From JAHJQQ01 sp964458835 (GTDB taxonomy: Bacteria; Pseudomonadota; Gammaproteobacteria; Thiohalobacterales; Thiohalobacteraceae): a DNA stretch of 48,171 nt. The position numbers and the translations under genes are program-made. Positions 26,390-34,744 of this stretch are shown in pieces. Below the pieces are notes generated by a model. The model was not told the origin of the DNA. It made no database searches and saw nothing but the letters and a program-made list of their open reading frames with translations. How positions within the stretch are numbered: position 1 is the first letter of the stretch; each line of letters starts with the position of its first letter. The stretch spans positions 1-48,171 of the forward strand of contig CAYWKV010000007.1 of NCBI GenBank assembly GCA_964458835.1, read 5' to 3'.

Positions 26390-27558
26390 TTTTGTCGGGC
26401 AATGTGCACGTTGGTGGCAGGTCTGACACCCAGGCCCTCAGGTCCATCGTCGGTCTCTGCCGGACGGGATTCGCCGTCGTTTCGAGTGGCGGTATCCGCA
26501 TCCTCCTTGTTGCCCAGCAGTGCCTCCAGATGCTGCAGTTTCTCGTCAACATTGCCCATCCGGGCGGACATGTCGCCCAGCAGACGCAGCACGAGCGAGA
26601 ACAACTGCGCCCACTGATCGCTGCCTGCGGTGAAAGACGGCGCCGCGCTCTCGCCGTGCTGATTCAGCGCAGCGGCAATCGCATCGGCTTCCGACCGCGC
26701 GCCGCGAGATTGTGCCGCTCGGGGCGGTCTGGGCGCCACGGGTTGCCACTGCAACTCGCTGATCGCTTCCTTCATCACCGTTTCATCGACACGGTTCACC
26801 GAATCCGCGAAGGCACAGATAAGAGCGGTATCGCACAATATGTTTATCTTGCGCGGGATGCCGCCAGTATATTTATACACCAACGGCAGCACGTCCTTGC
26901 CGAAGATATCGCCATCGGCGCATCCGGCCACTTTCAGCCGATGAACGATGTATTCCCAGGTTTCATCCTGAGACAACGCGCCGACATGGAAGCGCAGGCG
27001 TATACGCTGCACCAGTTGCTCCATGTCCGGGCGGCTCAGAGTGTCGTTGAGCTCCGGCTGACCTACCAGGATGATGTTGAGAATCTTCTCCTTTTCCGAC
27101 TCCAGTCCGGAGAGCATGCGTATCTCCTCCAGAACCTTCGGGCTGAGATTCTGTGCCTCATCCACGATCAGAACGACATGCTTGCCCTGCGAGTAGCTGT
27201 CGAGAAGATACGTATTCAGCAGCGACAGTAACTCAACCTTGCCATGATCCTTCAGATGTCCAGACTCGAAGCCGAGTTCGATCAGCATCGCCTGGAGGAA
27301 TTCCACCTCATTGAGCTGCGTCTGAAAGATACGGATCAGCTTGACGTCACCCTCGACCTCCGACAGCAGCTTATGAATCAACGTCGTCTTGCCTGCACCG
27401 ATTTCTCCGGTGATGACCACGAAGCCGTCCCGCTTCCACACGGTGTAGTCCATGTACGCTTTGGCGCGCATGTGCCCACCGCTCAGATAGAGAAAGTGCG
27501 AGTCGGGAGTGAGCTGAAAGGGCTGCTCAGTGAGGCCGAAGAAATTCAGGTACATCAC
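26386..27558 (-). CDS. XrtA system-associated AAA ATPase (ExeA/GspA-like)
   Basis: The 390-residue protein starts with MMYLNFFGLTEQPFQLTPD, the N-terminal signature of ExeA-type ATPases, followed by Walker A GEIGAGKTT (51-59) and Walker B VVLIVDEAQNL (Asp133, Glu134). VGQPELNDTL and the arginine-rich QRIRLRFHV sensor region complete the AAA core. The last about 100 residues are low-complexity and charged, with a predicted short coiled coil. It matches the ATPase conserved in exosortase A EPS loci (TIGR03015-type), thought to help assembly or secretion, although its substrate is not established. It sits between the outer membrane protein and the deacetylase, 12 bases after the former. Confidence 0.92.
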   Translation of the reverse strand: MMYLNFFGLTEQPFQLTPDSHFLYLSGGHMRAKAYMDYTVWKRDGFVVITGEIGAGKTTLIHKLLSEVEGDVKLIRIFQTQLNEVEFLQAMLIELGFESGHLKDHGKVELLSLLNTYLLDSYSQGKHVVLIVDEAQNLSPKVLEEIRMLSGLESEKEKILNIILVGQPELNDTLSRPDMEQLVQRIRLRFHVGALSQDETWEYIVHRLKVAGCADGDIFGKDVLPLVYKYTGGIPRKINILCDTALICAFADSVNRVDETVMKEAISELQWQPVAPRPPRAAQSRGARSEADAIAAALNQHGESAAPSFTAGSDQWAQLFSLVLRLLGDMSARMGNVDEKLQHLEALLGNKEDADTATRNDGESRPAETDDGPEGLGVRPATNVHIARQK

Positions 27559-27570
27559 ATTCTCTCCGGA

Positions 27571-28863
27571 TCAGCGGAAGGCACGCGGATTCGTCGTGCC
27601 GTAATAGATCAGAAAAATGACGCGGTTTTCGTCATAGTCACCGCCTGCCAGGGTGCTGTTCCGGGTGTTGAAAGTGTAATCCAATCTCGCAGTGAGATGC
27701 CGGCCAAGCCGACGTTCCACACCTAGACTGTATTCTGCCTCCTTATCCAGTTGGGTCGTCTCCACATAGTCTTCGCGCCGCAACAAGGCGTGTCCGTTCA
27801 GATAAGTTGCCGGCGCAATGGCGCGGTGTATGAGAAAGCGCGCGGAATGTGTTTCCCGGTCTCTCGGGATGGTTTCATAGTCCTCGTCACGCAGCAACAG
27901 ATGAATCTCCCAGTTCCGTTCCGAACTCCCTCTACGGTAGCGACCCTCGATTCGTCTATCGAAGAAGATATCGCCGGTAACTTGCTCATTGCTGCGGTCC
28001 AGTTCGAAGGGGCTAGCACCCGCCATGAGAAGATCGGTCCCGGAATCGGTATATTGGCTCGATGCCTCAATGTGAAATTGTGTATTCACGCCGACCTGCC
28101 GCATCAGCGCAAGGCGCCCCAGAAAACCGTCGAGATTTTCCTCGTTGTCACGGTCGACGCGGGTGATGCCGATGTCTGCTGTCAGGGTTGAGCGCCCACG
28201 GCTTGTGTCGGCACGAACGAAGTAATCCGTCCGTGTGAAGTCGCTATTGATCGCTTCGGAGAAATCGGTGTCTTCAAAGGCGACATTTGCCGATAGATCG
28301 AATGTGGGGCGCAATGCGCGGACCCACCCGACAGTTGCCATATTCCTGCTGCTGTCGATATCGCTGTCCTCGAAATAATACTCCGCACGCCGCGCACTCG
28401 CTTCCAGGGTCGTGGCTGGCGCCAGCCTGAAGAAAACATCAGGGCCAGTAGCGAAGGCATTGGTGTTTATTCGGTTGTCGGGTGTCTCCGGAGCCGTGGT
28501 ATCGCGAGCCGTCTGGGTGAAATAATCCTCCAGGCGCCAATGAAACACGCCAGGCATAGGCCGCCATTCCAGGTCTGTCCGCAATGAACCGAGAGTCTCA
28601 TTCGAGAAGACGTTATTTACATAATTGGCATAATCGAGCAACGCTCGTATGTCACCTTCGAATGCCGTTGAACTGTGTTCCAGCGAATATGCCAGAAGCA
28701 GTGAGAGCCCCACCTCTTCTTCTTCGTTGTTCTCGGTAAGGGTGATGTTGTCGCTGTATTCCGCTTCCGTACCGATTGCGTAGTCGCTTCTGAGCGCATA
28801 CGAAGCGGGGGTATGTGCAATCCATGCTGCGACGATCAGCAGGTATCTTGATAGGCCCCGCAT
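27571..28863 (-). CDS. TIGR03016-type PEP-CTERM system-associated outer membrane beta-barrel protein
   Basis: A 430-residue protein with a signal peptide: MRGLSRYLLIVAAWIAHTPA then SYA, cleavage likely after Ala23. The mature part alternates polar and aromatic residues in strand-like stretches such as GRHLTARLDYTFN and EYSLGVERR, and ends with the outer-membrane-like strand VIFLIYYG. It fits the outer membrane protein family that always neighbours the ATPase and kinase in exosortase A loci. It may form the exit pore or anchor. The frame is open to 28923, but the ATG at 28863 starts the signal peptide and is preceded by GGAG nine bases upstream; the longer form would put 20 charged residues before it. 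Confidence 0.85.
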   Translation of the reverse strand: MRGLSRYLLIVAAWIAHTPASYALRSDYAIGTEAEYSDNITLTENNEEEEVGLSLLLAYSLEHSSTAFEGDIRALLDYANYVNNVFSNETLGSLRTDLEWRPMPGVFHWRLEDYFTQTARDTTAPETPDNRINTNAFATGPDVFFRLAPATTLEASARRAEYYFEDSDIDSSRNMATVGWVRALRPTFDLSANVAFEDTDFSEAINSDFTRTDYFVRADTSRGRSTLTADIGITRVDRDNEENLDGFLGRLALMRQVGVNTQFHIEASSQYTDSGTDLLMAGASPFELDRSNEQVTGDIFFDRRIEGRYRRGSSERNWEIHLLLRDEDYETIPRDRETHSARFLIHRAIAPATYLNGHALLRREDYVETTQLDKEAEYSLGVERRLGRHLTARLDYTFNTRNSTLAGGDYDENRVIFLIYYGTTNPRAFR

Positions 28864-28872
28864 CAATGAGAA

Positions 28873-28876
28873 CTCC
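28873..28876 (-). promoter_or_regulatory. Ribosome binding site GGAG for the outer membrane protein
   Basis: GGAG on the minus strand, nine bases before the ATG at 28863. Together with the signal peptide it favours this start over upstream in-frame starts at 28911 and 28923. Confidence 0.5.
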
Positions 28877-28913
28877 GGTCTTATTTCGTTTCGGCTGCCG
28901 TGGTCGCGCATGA

Positions 28914-29762
28914 TCACCACCACATACGTGGCATCGCCGGTTTGTTGTTGAAGATCATACCGAGAAATTTCTCTTTACCGATCGCTTTTGCCGATTGGAC
29001 GATGTGCGTCGTTGTCGCCTTTCCGAAGGGAACGACGAGCAGGACGTGATCACAGACGTCTGCCAGTATGCGTGCATCCGCGGCATGCGGTATCGGTGGG
29101 GCGTCCACAATGATGTAGCGTTCAGGGTAACGGCGTTCAAGCTCCTCCATGAGTTGTCTGAGCCTGACTGAGGTGAAAAACTCCCTCACCTCTTCCATAT
29201 CGTTGCCGGCGGGAATGATTCTCAGCCGTGCGATGCCGGTCCTGTGGATGATGTTCTCGGCGCTGATGTCGGGATTCTTAAGGAATTCGCGTAAGCCCGG
29301 CCGGCTGTCTCCAAGCGCCAGCCGGCTCGCTCGGGGGTCCTTTAGGTTGCAGTCGACGATGAGTGCTGTTTTGCCCTCATCCAAGGCGATGGCGGCTGCC
29401 AGATTCCTGGCGACAAAGGTGCTGCCCGCGCGATGGGAGGTGGACGTCACCATCAGGATCCGTTTCCCTTCCTCCAGGCGCTGAAAAATCGAGGTTCGTA
29501 ACTCGCGTAAGGCGTTCAGGACGCGGTTGTCGGGCATCGTTGCGCTGATGGTGCGCAATGCAAGGAGTTCGTTCTGGGAGCGGTATCCCTGCTCCTCCAT
29601 GAGTGTGATTTCCGCAGCGCCGCCCGTCACTTCCGATGGCAAAGATATCCCCGCATTGGGCCTCAACGAGTGGCCGGATACAGCCGCAGGTGACGTCTTC
29701 TGAACGGGAGTGATCTCGCGTCCCGCCCGAATTTTATCAAGCGCTTCCTGTATTTTGCTCAT
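28914..29762 (-). CDS. XrtA-associated tyrosine autokinase-like ATPase, degenerate P-loop
   Basis: The 282-residue protein lines up with the BY-kinases of exosortase A loci (TIGR03018-type): an N-terminal ALRELRTSIFQRL helix, a P-loop region at about 107-118, Walker A-prime LIVDCNL (Asp137) and Walker B YIIVDAPP (Asp220). The P-loop reads SHRAGSTFVA: Ser114 replaces the lysine of GKS/T. The C-terminus ends PAMPRMWW and has no tyrosine cluster, whereas most family members end in several tyrosines. The codons were checked on the minus strand and read cleanly. It may be a non-catalytic partner of the chain length protein encoded 3 bases upstream, or a distinct subfamily. It ends 50 bases before the outer membrane protein start. 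Confidence 0.83.
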   Translation of the reverse strand: MSKIQEALDKIRAGREITPVQKTSPAAVSGHSLRPNAGISLPSEVTGGAAEITLMEEQGYRSQNELLALRTISATMPDNRVLNALRELRTSIFQRLEEGKRILMVTSTSHRAGSTFVARNLAAAIALDEGKTALIVDCNLKDPRASRLALGDSRPGLREFLKNPDISAENIIHRTGIARLRIIPAGNDMEEVREFFTSVRLRQLMEELERRYPERYIIVDAPPIPHAADARILADVCDHVLLVVPFGKATTTHIVQSAKAIGKEKFLGMIFNNKPAMPRMWW

Positions 29763-29765
29763 CCT

Positions 29766-31304
29766 TCAACCCTGCCCGCCGATACGCTGCATGATGATTA
29801 CGGCCATCGATATCATTCCCGCGAGCAAGAACAGCACCAATGCGAGCGAACTTATGGCCTCGCGCCTGGCTTCAACCGGTACAAGCATATGTGGCAACAC
29901 GCCCAGGACCGGCAATCCGAGTTCCTCGGTGATACGTTCCTCGGAGCGAATGCGCGGGTCAAGCTTCCGCGTCACCACGACGACCCCGACGGAAAGCAAC
30001 AGCCCGAGAATCGGGCCACCAATTGCGAAATGAATAAATTGAAGGCCGCTCGGTCTGTGCGGCATATACGGTGGTTCGTCTATGCGCATCGTCAAACCTT
30101 TCTGTGCCCGGTCGAGATTCATCGATACGCGCGCGGATTCGCGGCGACGGGTCAGGTCCGCATAGACTTCCTGATTTACTTCATAGTCGCGGGTCAACTC
30201 CGCAAGCCTGGCTTCGTAATCCTGCACACGCTTGCCCAGCGCCATCTGCTCGTCGAGCGCCCGCTTGGTGTTTTCGTGCCGGGAGGCCAGCGTTTCGATG
30301 AGCGTATTGGTCTGATAGAGTGTCCGCTGCAGCTCCTGATACACGGGATTCGCCAGAACGCGCTCGTCGATAGTCACGCCTGATCTTCCTTGTCCATTCA
30401 CGCTCTGGCGGCTGGCCTCCCTGGTAATGGCTCCGCGCAGGTCGGCGATCTGTGCCTTGAGATGAACGATGTCTGGATAGGTTTCATGGTAGCTGAGACG
30501 CAACGTATCCAGCTGCGACTGCAATTCCGCGATACGGGTTTTGTACTGTTCCGCCTGGGAGAAGTTCGTGGCCATTTCCGCCTCTCCGGAGAGCTGCTTC
30601 ACCAGTGAGGCACGCCGGATACGGGCCTCGTTCAGCTCTTGTGATATCTGATCGAGCTGGGTCGCCAGCGCGGCATTCCTCTGGCCAATTTCGCTGACAA
30701 TACCTGGCCTTGCCTCCTCGTTCTCCGCTCTGAAACGCTTCAGCTCCTCTTCCGACTGGAGAAGTTTTTCCTTGTATGCCTGAGCTTGGTTGTCGATGAA
30801 CTCGAAAGCTGCTTCGCTTTCGCGTGCCTTGTCAGCAAGGCTTTCAGCGATGAAGAAATCTGCCAACTGCTTCGTTATTGCGTAGGCAAGCTCGGGGTCA
30901 CTGTCTTTGTATTCGATGGTGATGAGGTTGGGGCGCCCCGTTACGGAAGTGCGCTGCCGGATGCCTTCCATCATGCGTTCCAGCTCGACAGGGTTCTTGG
31001 TATTGGTGTCCAGCTCGGTTTCAGCCAGAACCTTCAGGAGGAGTTTTCGGCCATAGATGATTTCACGGGCGATTCTGGATCTGTCGATGACCTCGGTCTG
31101 CACTGCCGCGCCCTGCATCAAAGGCCCCATGATGTTCTGTTCTTCCACATAAATGGATGTCGAAGAAGTATAAATTTTGGGCCAGTTTATACCGATATAC
31201 AGAGCTGCCCATGTCAGCAGCACGAAACTGATGGCCACGAAAAACCGATGGCGCACAGTTTCGACCAGTACAAAACGTACCAAGCTCTCAAATGGGGTTG
31301 CCAT
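29766..31304 (-). CDS. XrtA system polysaccharide chain length determinant (Wzz-like)
   Basis: A 512-residue inner membrane protein. A first membrane segment at about 22-40 (FVAISFVLLTWAALYIGI) is followed by a long periplasmic region with extended coiled coil (roughly 150-410, many Glu, Gln, Leu and Arg). A GNVR-like region with DYEVNQEVYADL is near its end. A second segment lies around 432-455 and a third at about 487-505. This three-segment layout and length match the chain length proteins of exosortase A loci (TIGR03007-type). It controls glycan length together with the polymerase and the adjacent kinase-like protein, whose gene starts 3 bases after its stop. Confidence 0.92.
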   Translation of the reverse strand: MATPFESLVRFVLVETVRHRFFVAISFVLLTWAALYIGINWPKIYTSSTSIYVEEQNIMGPLMQGAAVQTEVIDRSRIAREIIYGRKLLLKVLAETELDTNTKNPVELERMMEGIRQRTSVTGRPNLITIEYKDSDPELAYAITKQLADFFIAESLADKARESEAAFEFIDNQAQAYKEKLLQSEEELKRFRAENEEARPGIVSEIGQRNAALATQLDQISQELNEARIRRASLVKQLSGEAEMATNFSQAEQYKTRIAELQSQLDTLRLSYHETYPDIVHLKAQIADLRGAITREASRQSVNGQGRSGVTIDERVLANPVYQELQRTLYQTNTLIETLASRHENTKRALDEQMALGKRVQDYEARLAELTRDYEVNQEVYADLTRRRESARVSMNLDRAQKGLTMRIDEPPYMPHRPSGLQFIHFAIGGPILGLLLSVGVVVVTRKLDPRIRSEERITEELGLPVLGVLPHMLVPVEARREAISSLALVLFLLAGMISMAVIIMQRIGGQG

Positions 31305-31337
31305 ATCTATACCCGCATCAACTGCAGCAACTGAACG

Positions 31338-31970
31338 TCAGAAAAGCCGCTCGGGGACCGTGATAATGTCGCCTGGCTGCAGTTCATAGTTGGTCGCCAA
31401 TTTGCCTTCCTGCAAAATCCCTCCAAGGTCGATCGGATAGACTTTCGTTTCATTTCCGATTTTTCTATAAAGCTTGGCGCGGTTGGGCGCTGCGAATTCA
31501 TTGATGCCGCCTGCCTGCAGCACTGCGTCGAGAACCGTCATGCCTTGACGATGGGCAATGGATGTAGGTGTCTGCACTGCACCAGTGACTCGTATACGGG
31601 ATATGTATTCATGCGTACGGAGCTCGGTAACGATGACCGTGACGTTCGGATCGCGCACATAATGGGATAGGCGCTTCCGCACTTCCTCGGCAACAACGGA
31701 TGGCGTCCTACCACCGGCCTGCACGTCCCCGATCAGGGGCAGGGAGATCATGCCATCCGGCCGCACGGGCATGCTCATCGACAATTCCGGATTGCGCCAG
31801 ACGTTGACCTGCACTTGGTCATCGACACCGATGAAGTATTCCTGCGCCTGGCCGCTCTCGCGCTCCAACTGCGCAGCATCGGGTGGGAGGGGAGACGATG
31901 ACATCGTGCCGCATCCCGGCAGCGCCCCGAAAATCAGTATCAGCGTCAGCCAAAAGCCATGAATACGCAT
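31338..31970 (-). CDS. XrtA/PEP-CTERM system polysaccharide export lipoprotein (Wza-like)
   Basis: A 210-residue lipoprotein. The signal sequence ends in the lipobox LPGC with Cys20 as the lipidation site. The mature region holds the polysaccharide export domain (YFIGVDDQVQVNVWRNPELS and PVRPDGMISLPLIGDVQAGG) and an SLBB-like region with VTGAVQTPTSI. The short length is typical of exosortase A export proteins (TIGR03027-type) and implies that it cannot span both leaflets like full Wza, so it probably works with the TIGR03016 barrel. A strong purine-rich ribosome site (AGGGGGAAG) precedes the ATG. It heads the export-core operon together with the chain length gene 33 bases on. Confidence 0.92.
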   Translation of the reverse strand: MRIHGFWLTLILIFGALPGCGTMSSSPLPPDAAQLERESGQAQEYFIGVDDQVQVNVWRNPELSMSMPVRPDGMISLPLIGDVQAGGRTPSVVAEEVRKRLSHYVRDPNVTVIVTELRTHEYISRIRVTGAVQTPTSIAHRQGMTVLDAVLQAGGINEFAAPNRAKLYRKIGNETKVYPIDLGGILQEGKLATNYELQPGDIITVPERLF

Positions 31971-32191
31971 ATCTTCCCCCTGGAGTATGGCTGGGTTTCA
32001 GTATGGACTATCCGGGGCCCTTCCCTGGACAGACGATTCTCTGCCTCAATCGTTGCCCCCTTCCCCGCTCAGAGCCACGTGCTTGAGTTTATCTTGGGAG
32101 TACTCAGCAAGCACTAGATATTATTTATATTATTTGGGAAGCGGCCGCGTCGATCCGGGCCCGCCGTCGGTGCGGACCGGTTGGCGCACTA
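31971..32191 (-). promoter_or_regulatory. Leader region of the export operon
   Basis: The 221 bases between the phosphosugar transferase stop and the export lipoprotein start hold no protein frame. They contain an AT-rich patch at about 32117-32136 (TATTATTTATATTATTT), on the minus strand offering TATAAA/TAATAT -10-like hexamers, but no good -35 at correct spacing. It probably carries a promoter or processing site for the operon running left from 31970; I see no strong terminator. Confidence 0.35.
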
Positions 32192-33610
32192 TCAATGAGC
32201 ACCTTTCCGCAACAGCACGACCTCGGCGGTCTGGAACAGGATCAGCAAGTCCAGAAAAATGCTGTAATTTTTGACATAGTAGAGGTCATACTGGAGCTTT
32301 TTGACGGCATCGTCTGCGCTCGCGCCGTAGGGATAGCGGATCTGGGCCCAGCCGGTCAGGCCTGGTTTTACGCGGTGACGCTCGCTGTAGTACGGGATAC
32401 TGTTGCGCAGTTCACGGGTGAATTCCGGGCGCTCGGGCCGGGGGCCGACAAAACTCATTTCACCTTTCAGGACGTTGTAGAGCTGAGGCAGTTCATCCAG
32501 GCGGCTGCGGCGAAGAAAGGAGCCGACCGCTGTGATCCGCGTGTCGTTGGCGCTGGCCCAACGCGGGCCATCCGACTCTGCGTCTACCCGCATGCTTCGG
32601 AATTTGATGATCTGAAACAAGTTTCCGTTTTCGCCGACACGCGTCTGGCGATAGAAGATCGGTCCGCGCCCCCCGCTCTCGAGAAACACCGCCAGGCCAG
32701 CCAGCAACATGAGTGGCAAGGCAAACGGCAGCATGAGCAGCACGACGCTCATGTCGAAAACCCGCTTGCTTACCTTGCGCAATGCATTCAGGCGGAACCC
32801 GTCGGAGAGAAAGAGCCAGCTCGGCTGCAGAATATCGAGGCGCACTTTCCCCGTTTCCCGCTCGAAGAACGTGAGCAGGTCGACGACGCTGATGCCGCTC
32901 ATCTTGCAGTCCAGGATATCGCGTACCGGAAGTGCCTTGCGGCGGTCATCGACAGCGAGGACGATCTGATCGACGTCCGCTTTGCTGATCAAATCGACCA
33001 GGGGACGCTCTCCAGGCACAATATCGCCCTTGTCGGGTGTGCCCGTCTCAGTGCTCAGGTGCACGAAACCGACAATATTCAGCCCGTTCAGTTCGCCGTC
33101 TTCCGACGCCCTACGGACCAGGTTTGCCCGTGAACCGGTGCCAAGCACCAGTACGCGGGTCTTGAAGCGCTCCTGATCGGCCAATCGGTCGAAGGCGAAT
33201 CGGGTGGCCACGATCAGAACAAAGCTCAGAATCACGGCCAGTGCCAAAGCCCCGCGACCGAGAAAGAACATCGGGGCGAAGTAATACAGGAAGGCCAGAG
33301 GCAGCATACCCAGCACGAGCGCGCTTGCCACGCGCACCACCATACCGACGAAACTCTGATTGGAGCCGCGCCTGTAGGCCCCCATTGCAATCAGTGAACT
33401 CAGCATCACGACGGAAAACAGGAATGCCTTCGGCGCCAGCGGGCCTACGTAGGTCTTGCCCCCCGTCGCCAGGAAACGCAGTTCGACACCGCCGTAGAAC
33501 GCCAGCATGAACATGACCAGTTCCAGGAGGCCGAGTATCACGAAACCCGTCGGGATGTGATGCTGGAAGAACTGCGTCGTGTGACTCAAAAGACGCGACG
33601 AATGGACCAT
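32192..33610 (-). CDS. TIGR03013-type undecaprenyl-phosphate sugar phosphotransferase (initiating glycosyltransferase)
   Basis: A polyprenyl-phosphate sugar-1-phosphate transferase of the WbaP/EpsB_2 kind. The N-terminal half has about four to five membrane segments and a CoA-binding-like domain (VLVLGTGSRA). The C-terminal catalytic domain has KRVFDM, FYRQTRVGENG, IIKFRSMR, SFVGPRPERPEF and LTGWAQIRYPYG. It would start the repeat unit on undecaprenyl phosphate at the inner membrane. The start is uncertain: the ATG at 33610 (472 residues) has AAGAG six bases ahead and begins near the usual family start, but an ATG at 33658 and a TTG at 33703 are in frame. It is the first gene of the EPS core, 221 bases ahead of the export gene. 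Confidence 0.88.
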   Translation of the reverse strand: MVHSSRLLSHTTQFFQHHIPTGFVILGLLELVMFMLAFYGGVELRFLATGGKTYVGPLAPKAFLFSVVMLSSLIAMGAYRRGSNQSFVGMVVRVASALVLGMLPLAFLYYFAPMFFLGRGALALAVILSFVLIVATRFAFDRLADQERFKTRVLVLGTGSRANLVRRASEDGELNGLNIVGFVHLSTETGTPDKGDIVPGERPLVDLISKADVDQIVLAVDDRRKALPVRDILDCKMSGISVVDLLTFFERETGKVRLDILQPSWLFLSDGFRLNALRKVSKRVFDMSVVLLMLPFALPLMLLAGLAVFLESGGRGPIFYRQTRVGENGNLFQIIKFRSMRVDAESDGPRWASANDTRITAVGSFLRRSRLDELPQLYNVLKGEMSFVGPRPERPEFTRELRNSIPYYSERHRVKPGLTGWAQIRYPYGASADDAVKKLQYDLYYVKNYSIFLDLLILFQTAEVVLLRKGAH

Positions 33611-33769
33611 GGTCGGCTCTTCGTCGTTTATATGTCCTACATTATTGAGTTTATTCATTATTTTTCGATTCCGGTGTAACTTGTCCATCCGATGACCGGT
33701 CAAGGGTTATGTGAACGCAATCTAATACCTTTGGCGGCGAAATTGATATGGCGGGGATCAGCAATTCGC

Positions 33770-33787
33770 TGTAAGCATCGGCTTACA
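33770..33787. repeat. Perfect 7-bp inverted repeat downstream of the malate dehydrogenase gene
   Basis: TGTAAGC and GCTTACA flank a 4-base loop (ATCG), 25 bases after the malate dehydrogenase stop. It could be a weak terminator stem or an operator. On neither strand is it followed by a T-run, so a classical Rho-independent terminator is not supported. Confidence 0.45.
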
Positions 33788-33811
33788 ATCAAATACTTCA
33801 AAAACAGTATG

Positions 33812-34744
33812 TTAGGACAGCAGGTGGAGCGCCTCCCGGTTGCTCTCCCGAATATGGGCTACAGCCGCTGAGAACTGCTCCCGCTCGGCTGCCGATAGGT
33901 CGAATTCAAGGACTTCTCTCAGGCCGCCCTGACCAAGGACTGCTGGAACGCCCACAATGACATCCTCCGTACCATACTCACCGTTAAGATAGACCGAACA
34001 AGGAATGGGTACATCCTCGTTGCTGACAACCGCCTTCACCATCCTGCAGATAGCCACCCCGGGAGCGAAATAGGCGCTGCCTTCCTGCAAGTAAGTCAGT
34101 ATTTCCGTCCCGGCACTGCGCGTCTGCGCGTATATCTGCTCGAGTCGTGCTATCGACATTCGTTCGGCCAAGGGCATCCCACTCACCCGCGTCTGGCTGA
34201 CCACCGGAACCAGATGGTCCCCATGATCACCGATCACCCAGGAGGTCACCTCCTCGATTGGGACGGCGAGCTCGCGGGCTATGAAGTATGTGAATCGCGC
34301 ATTATCCAGCAATCCCGCCATACCGATTATCCGCTCGGGGGGCAAGCCGCTCGCCTTGTAGGCGAGATAAGCCATCGTATTGATCGGATTGGTTACGATG
34401 ATGATTGTGGCGTCCGGGGACCACTCCAGTGCCTCACGCACGACGGCCGTCACCACCCTGCCATTTGCCGTGAGCAGATCGTGGCGAGTCATACCCGGGC
34501 GGCGGGCCAGCCCTGCCGTAACCACCACCACGTCTGAGCTCGCGCTTTGCGCCAGACTTTCGGTCCCCAGAATCTGCGTGTTCCCGCCGGCAATCACCAG
34601 AGACTGGCCGATATCCAGTGACTTCCCTCGCGCGAGCCCCGGCTTCGTATCTACTAATACGACGTCACCAAGGCCGCTGGTTGCCGCTAGGAAGGCGGTC
34701 TGGCCACCGACTTGGCCTGCACCGATCAGAGAAATTTTCATCAT
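33812..34744 (-). CDS. mdh: LDH-like malate dehydrogenase
   Basis: The 310-residue enzyme begins MKISLIGAGQVGG, the NAD-binding glycine motif, and has VDTKPG at the end of the second strand with the cofactor-selecting Asp32. The specificity loop reads AGLARRPGMTR: Arg81 occupies the position (102 in LDH numbering) that is Arg in malate and Gln in lactate dehydrogenases, Arg87 is the substrate arginine (109), Asp147 and Arg150 are in LLDNARF, and His174 is the catalytic histidine of GDHGD. It is therefore predicted to interconvert malate and oxaloacetate with NAD. It is a metabolic gene at the edge of the EPS locus, with a 4-base overlap from a tiny upstream frame at 34741-34806 whose status is unclear. 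Confidence 0.92.
   Translation of the reverse strand: MMKISLIGAGQVGGQTAFLAATSGLGDVVLVDTKPGLARGKSLDIGQSLVIAGGNTQILGTESLAQSASSDVVVVTAGLARRPGMTRHDLLTANGRVVTAVVREALEWSPDATIIIVTNPINTMAYLAYKASGLPPERIIGMAGLLDNARFTYFIARELAVPIEEVTSWVIGDHGDHLVPVVSQTRVSGMPLAERMSIARLEQIYAQTRSAGTEILTYLQEGSAYFAPGVAICRMVKAVVSNEDVPIPCSVYLNGEYGTEDVIVGVPAVLGQGGLREVLEFDLSAAEREQFSAAVAHIRESNREALHLLS

Noticed and set aside
32195..33133. 312-codon plus-strand frame
   Set aside because: Opposite the phosphosugar transferase, whose catalytic motifs are unmistakable.
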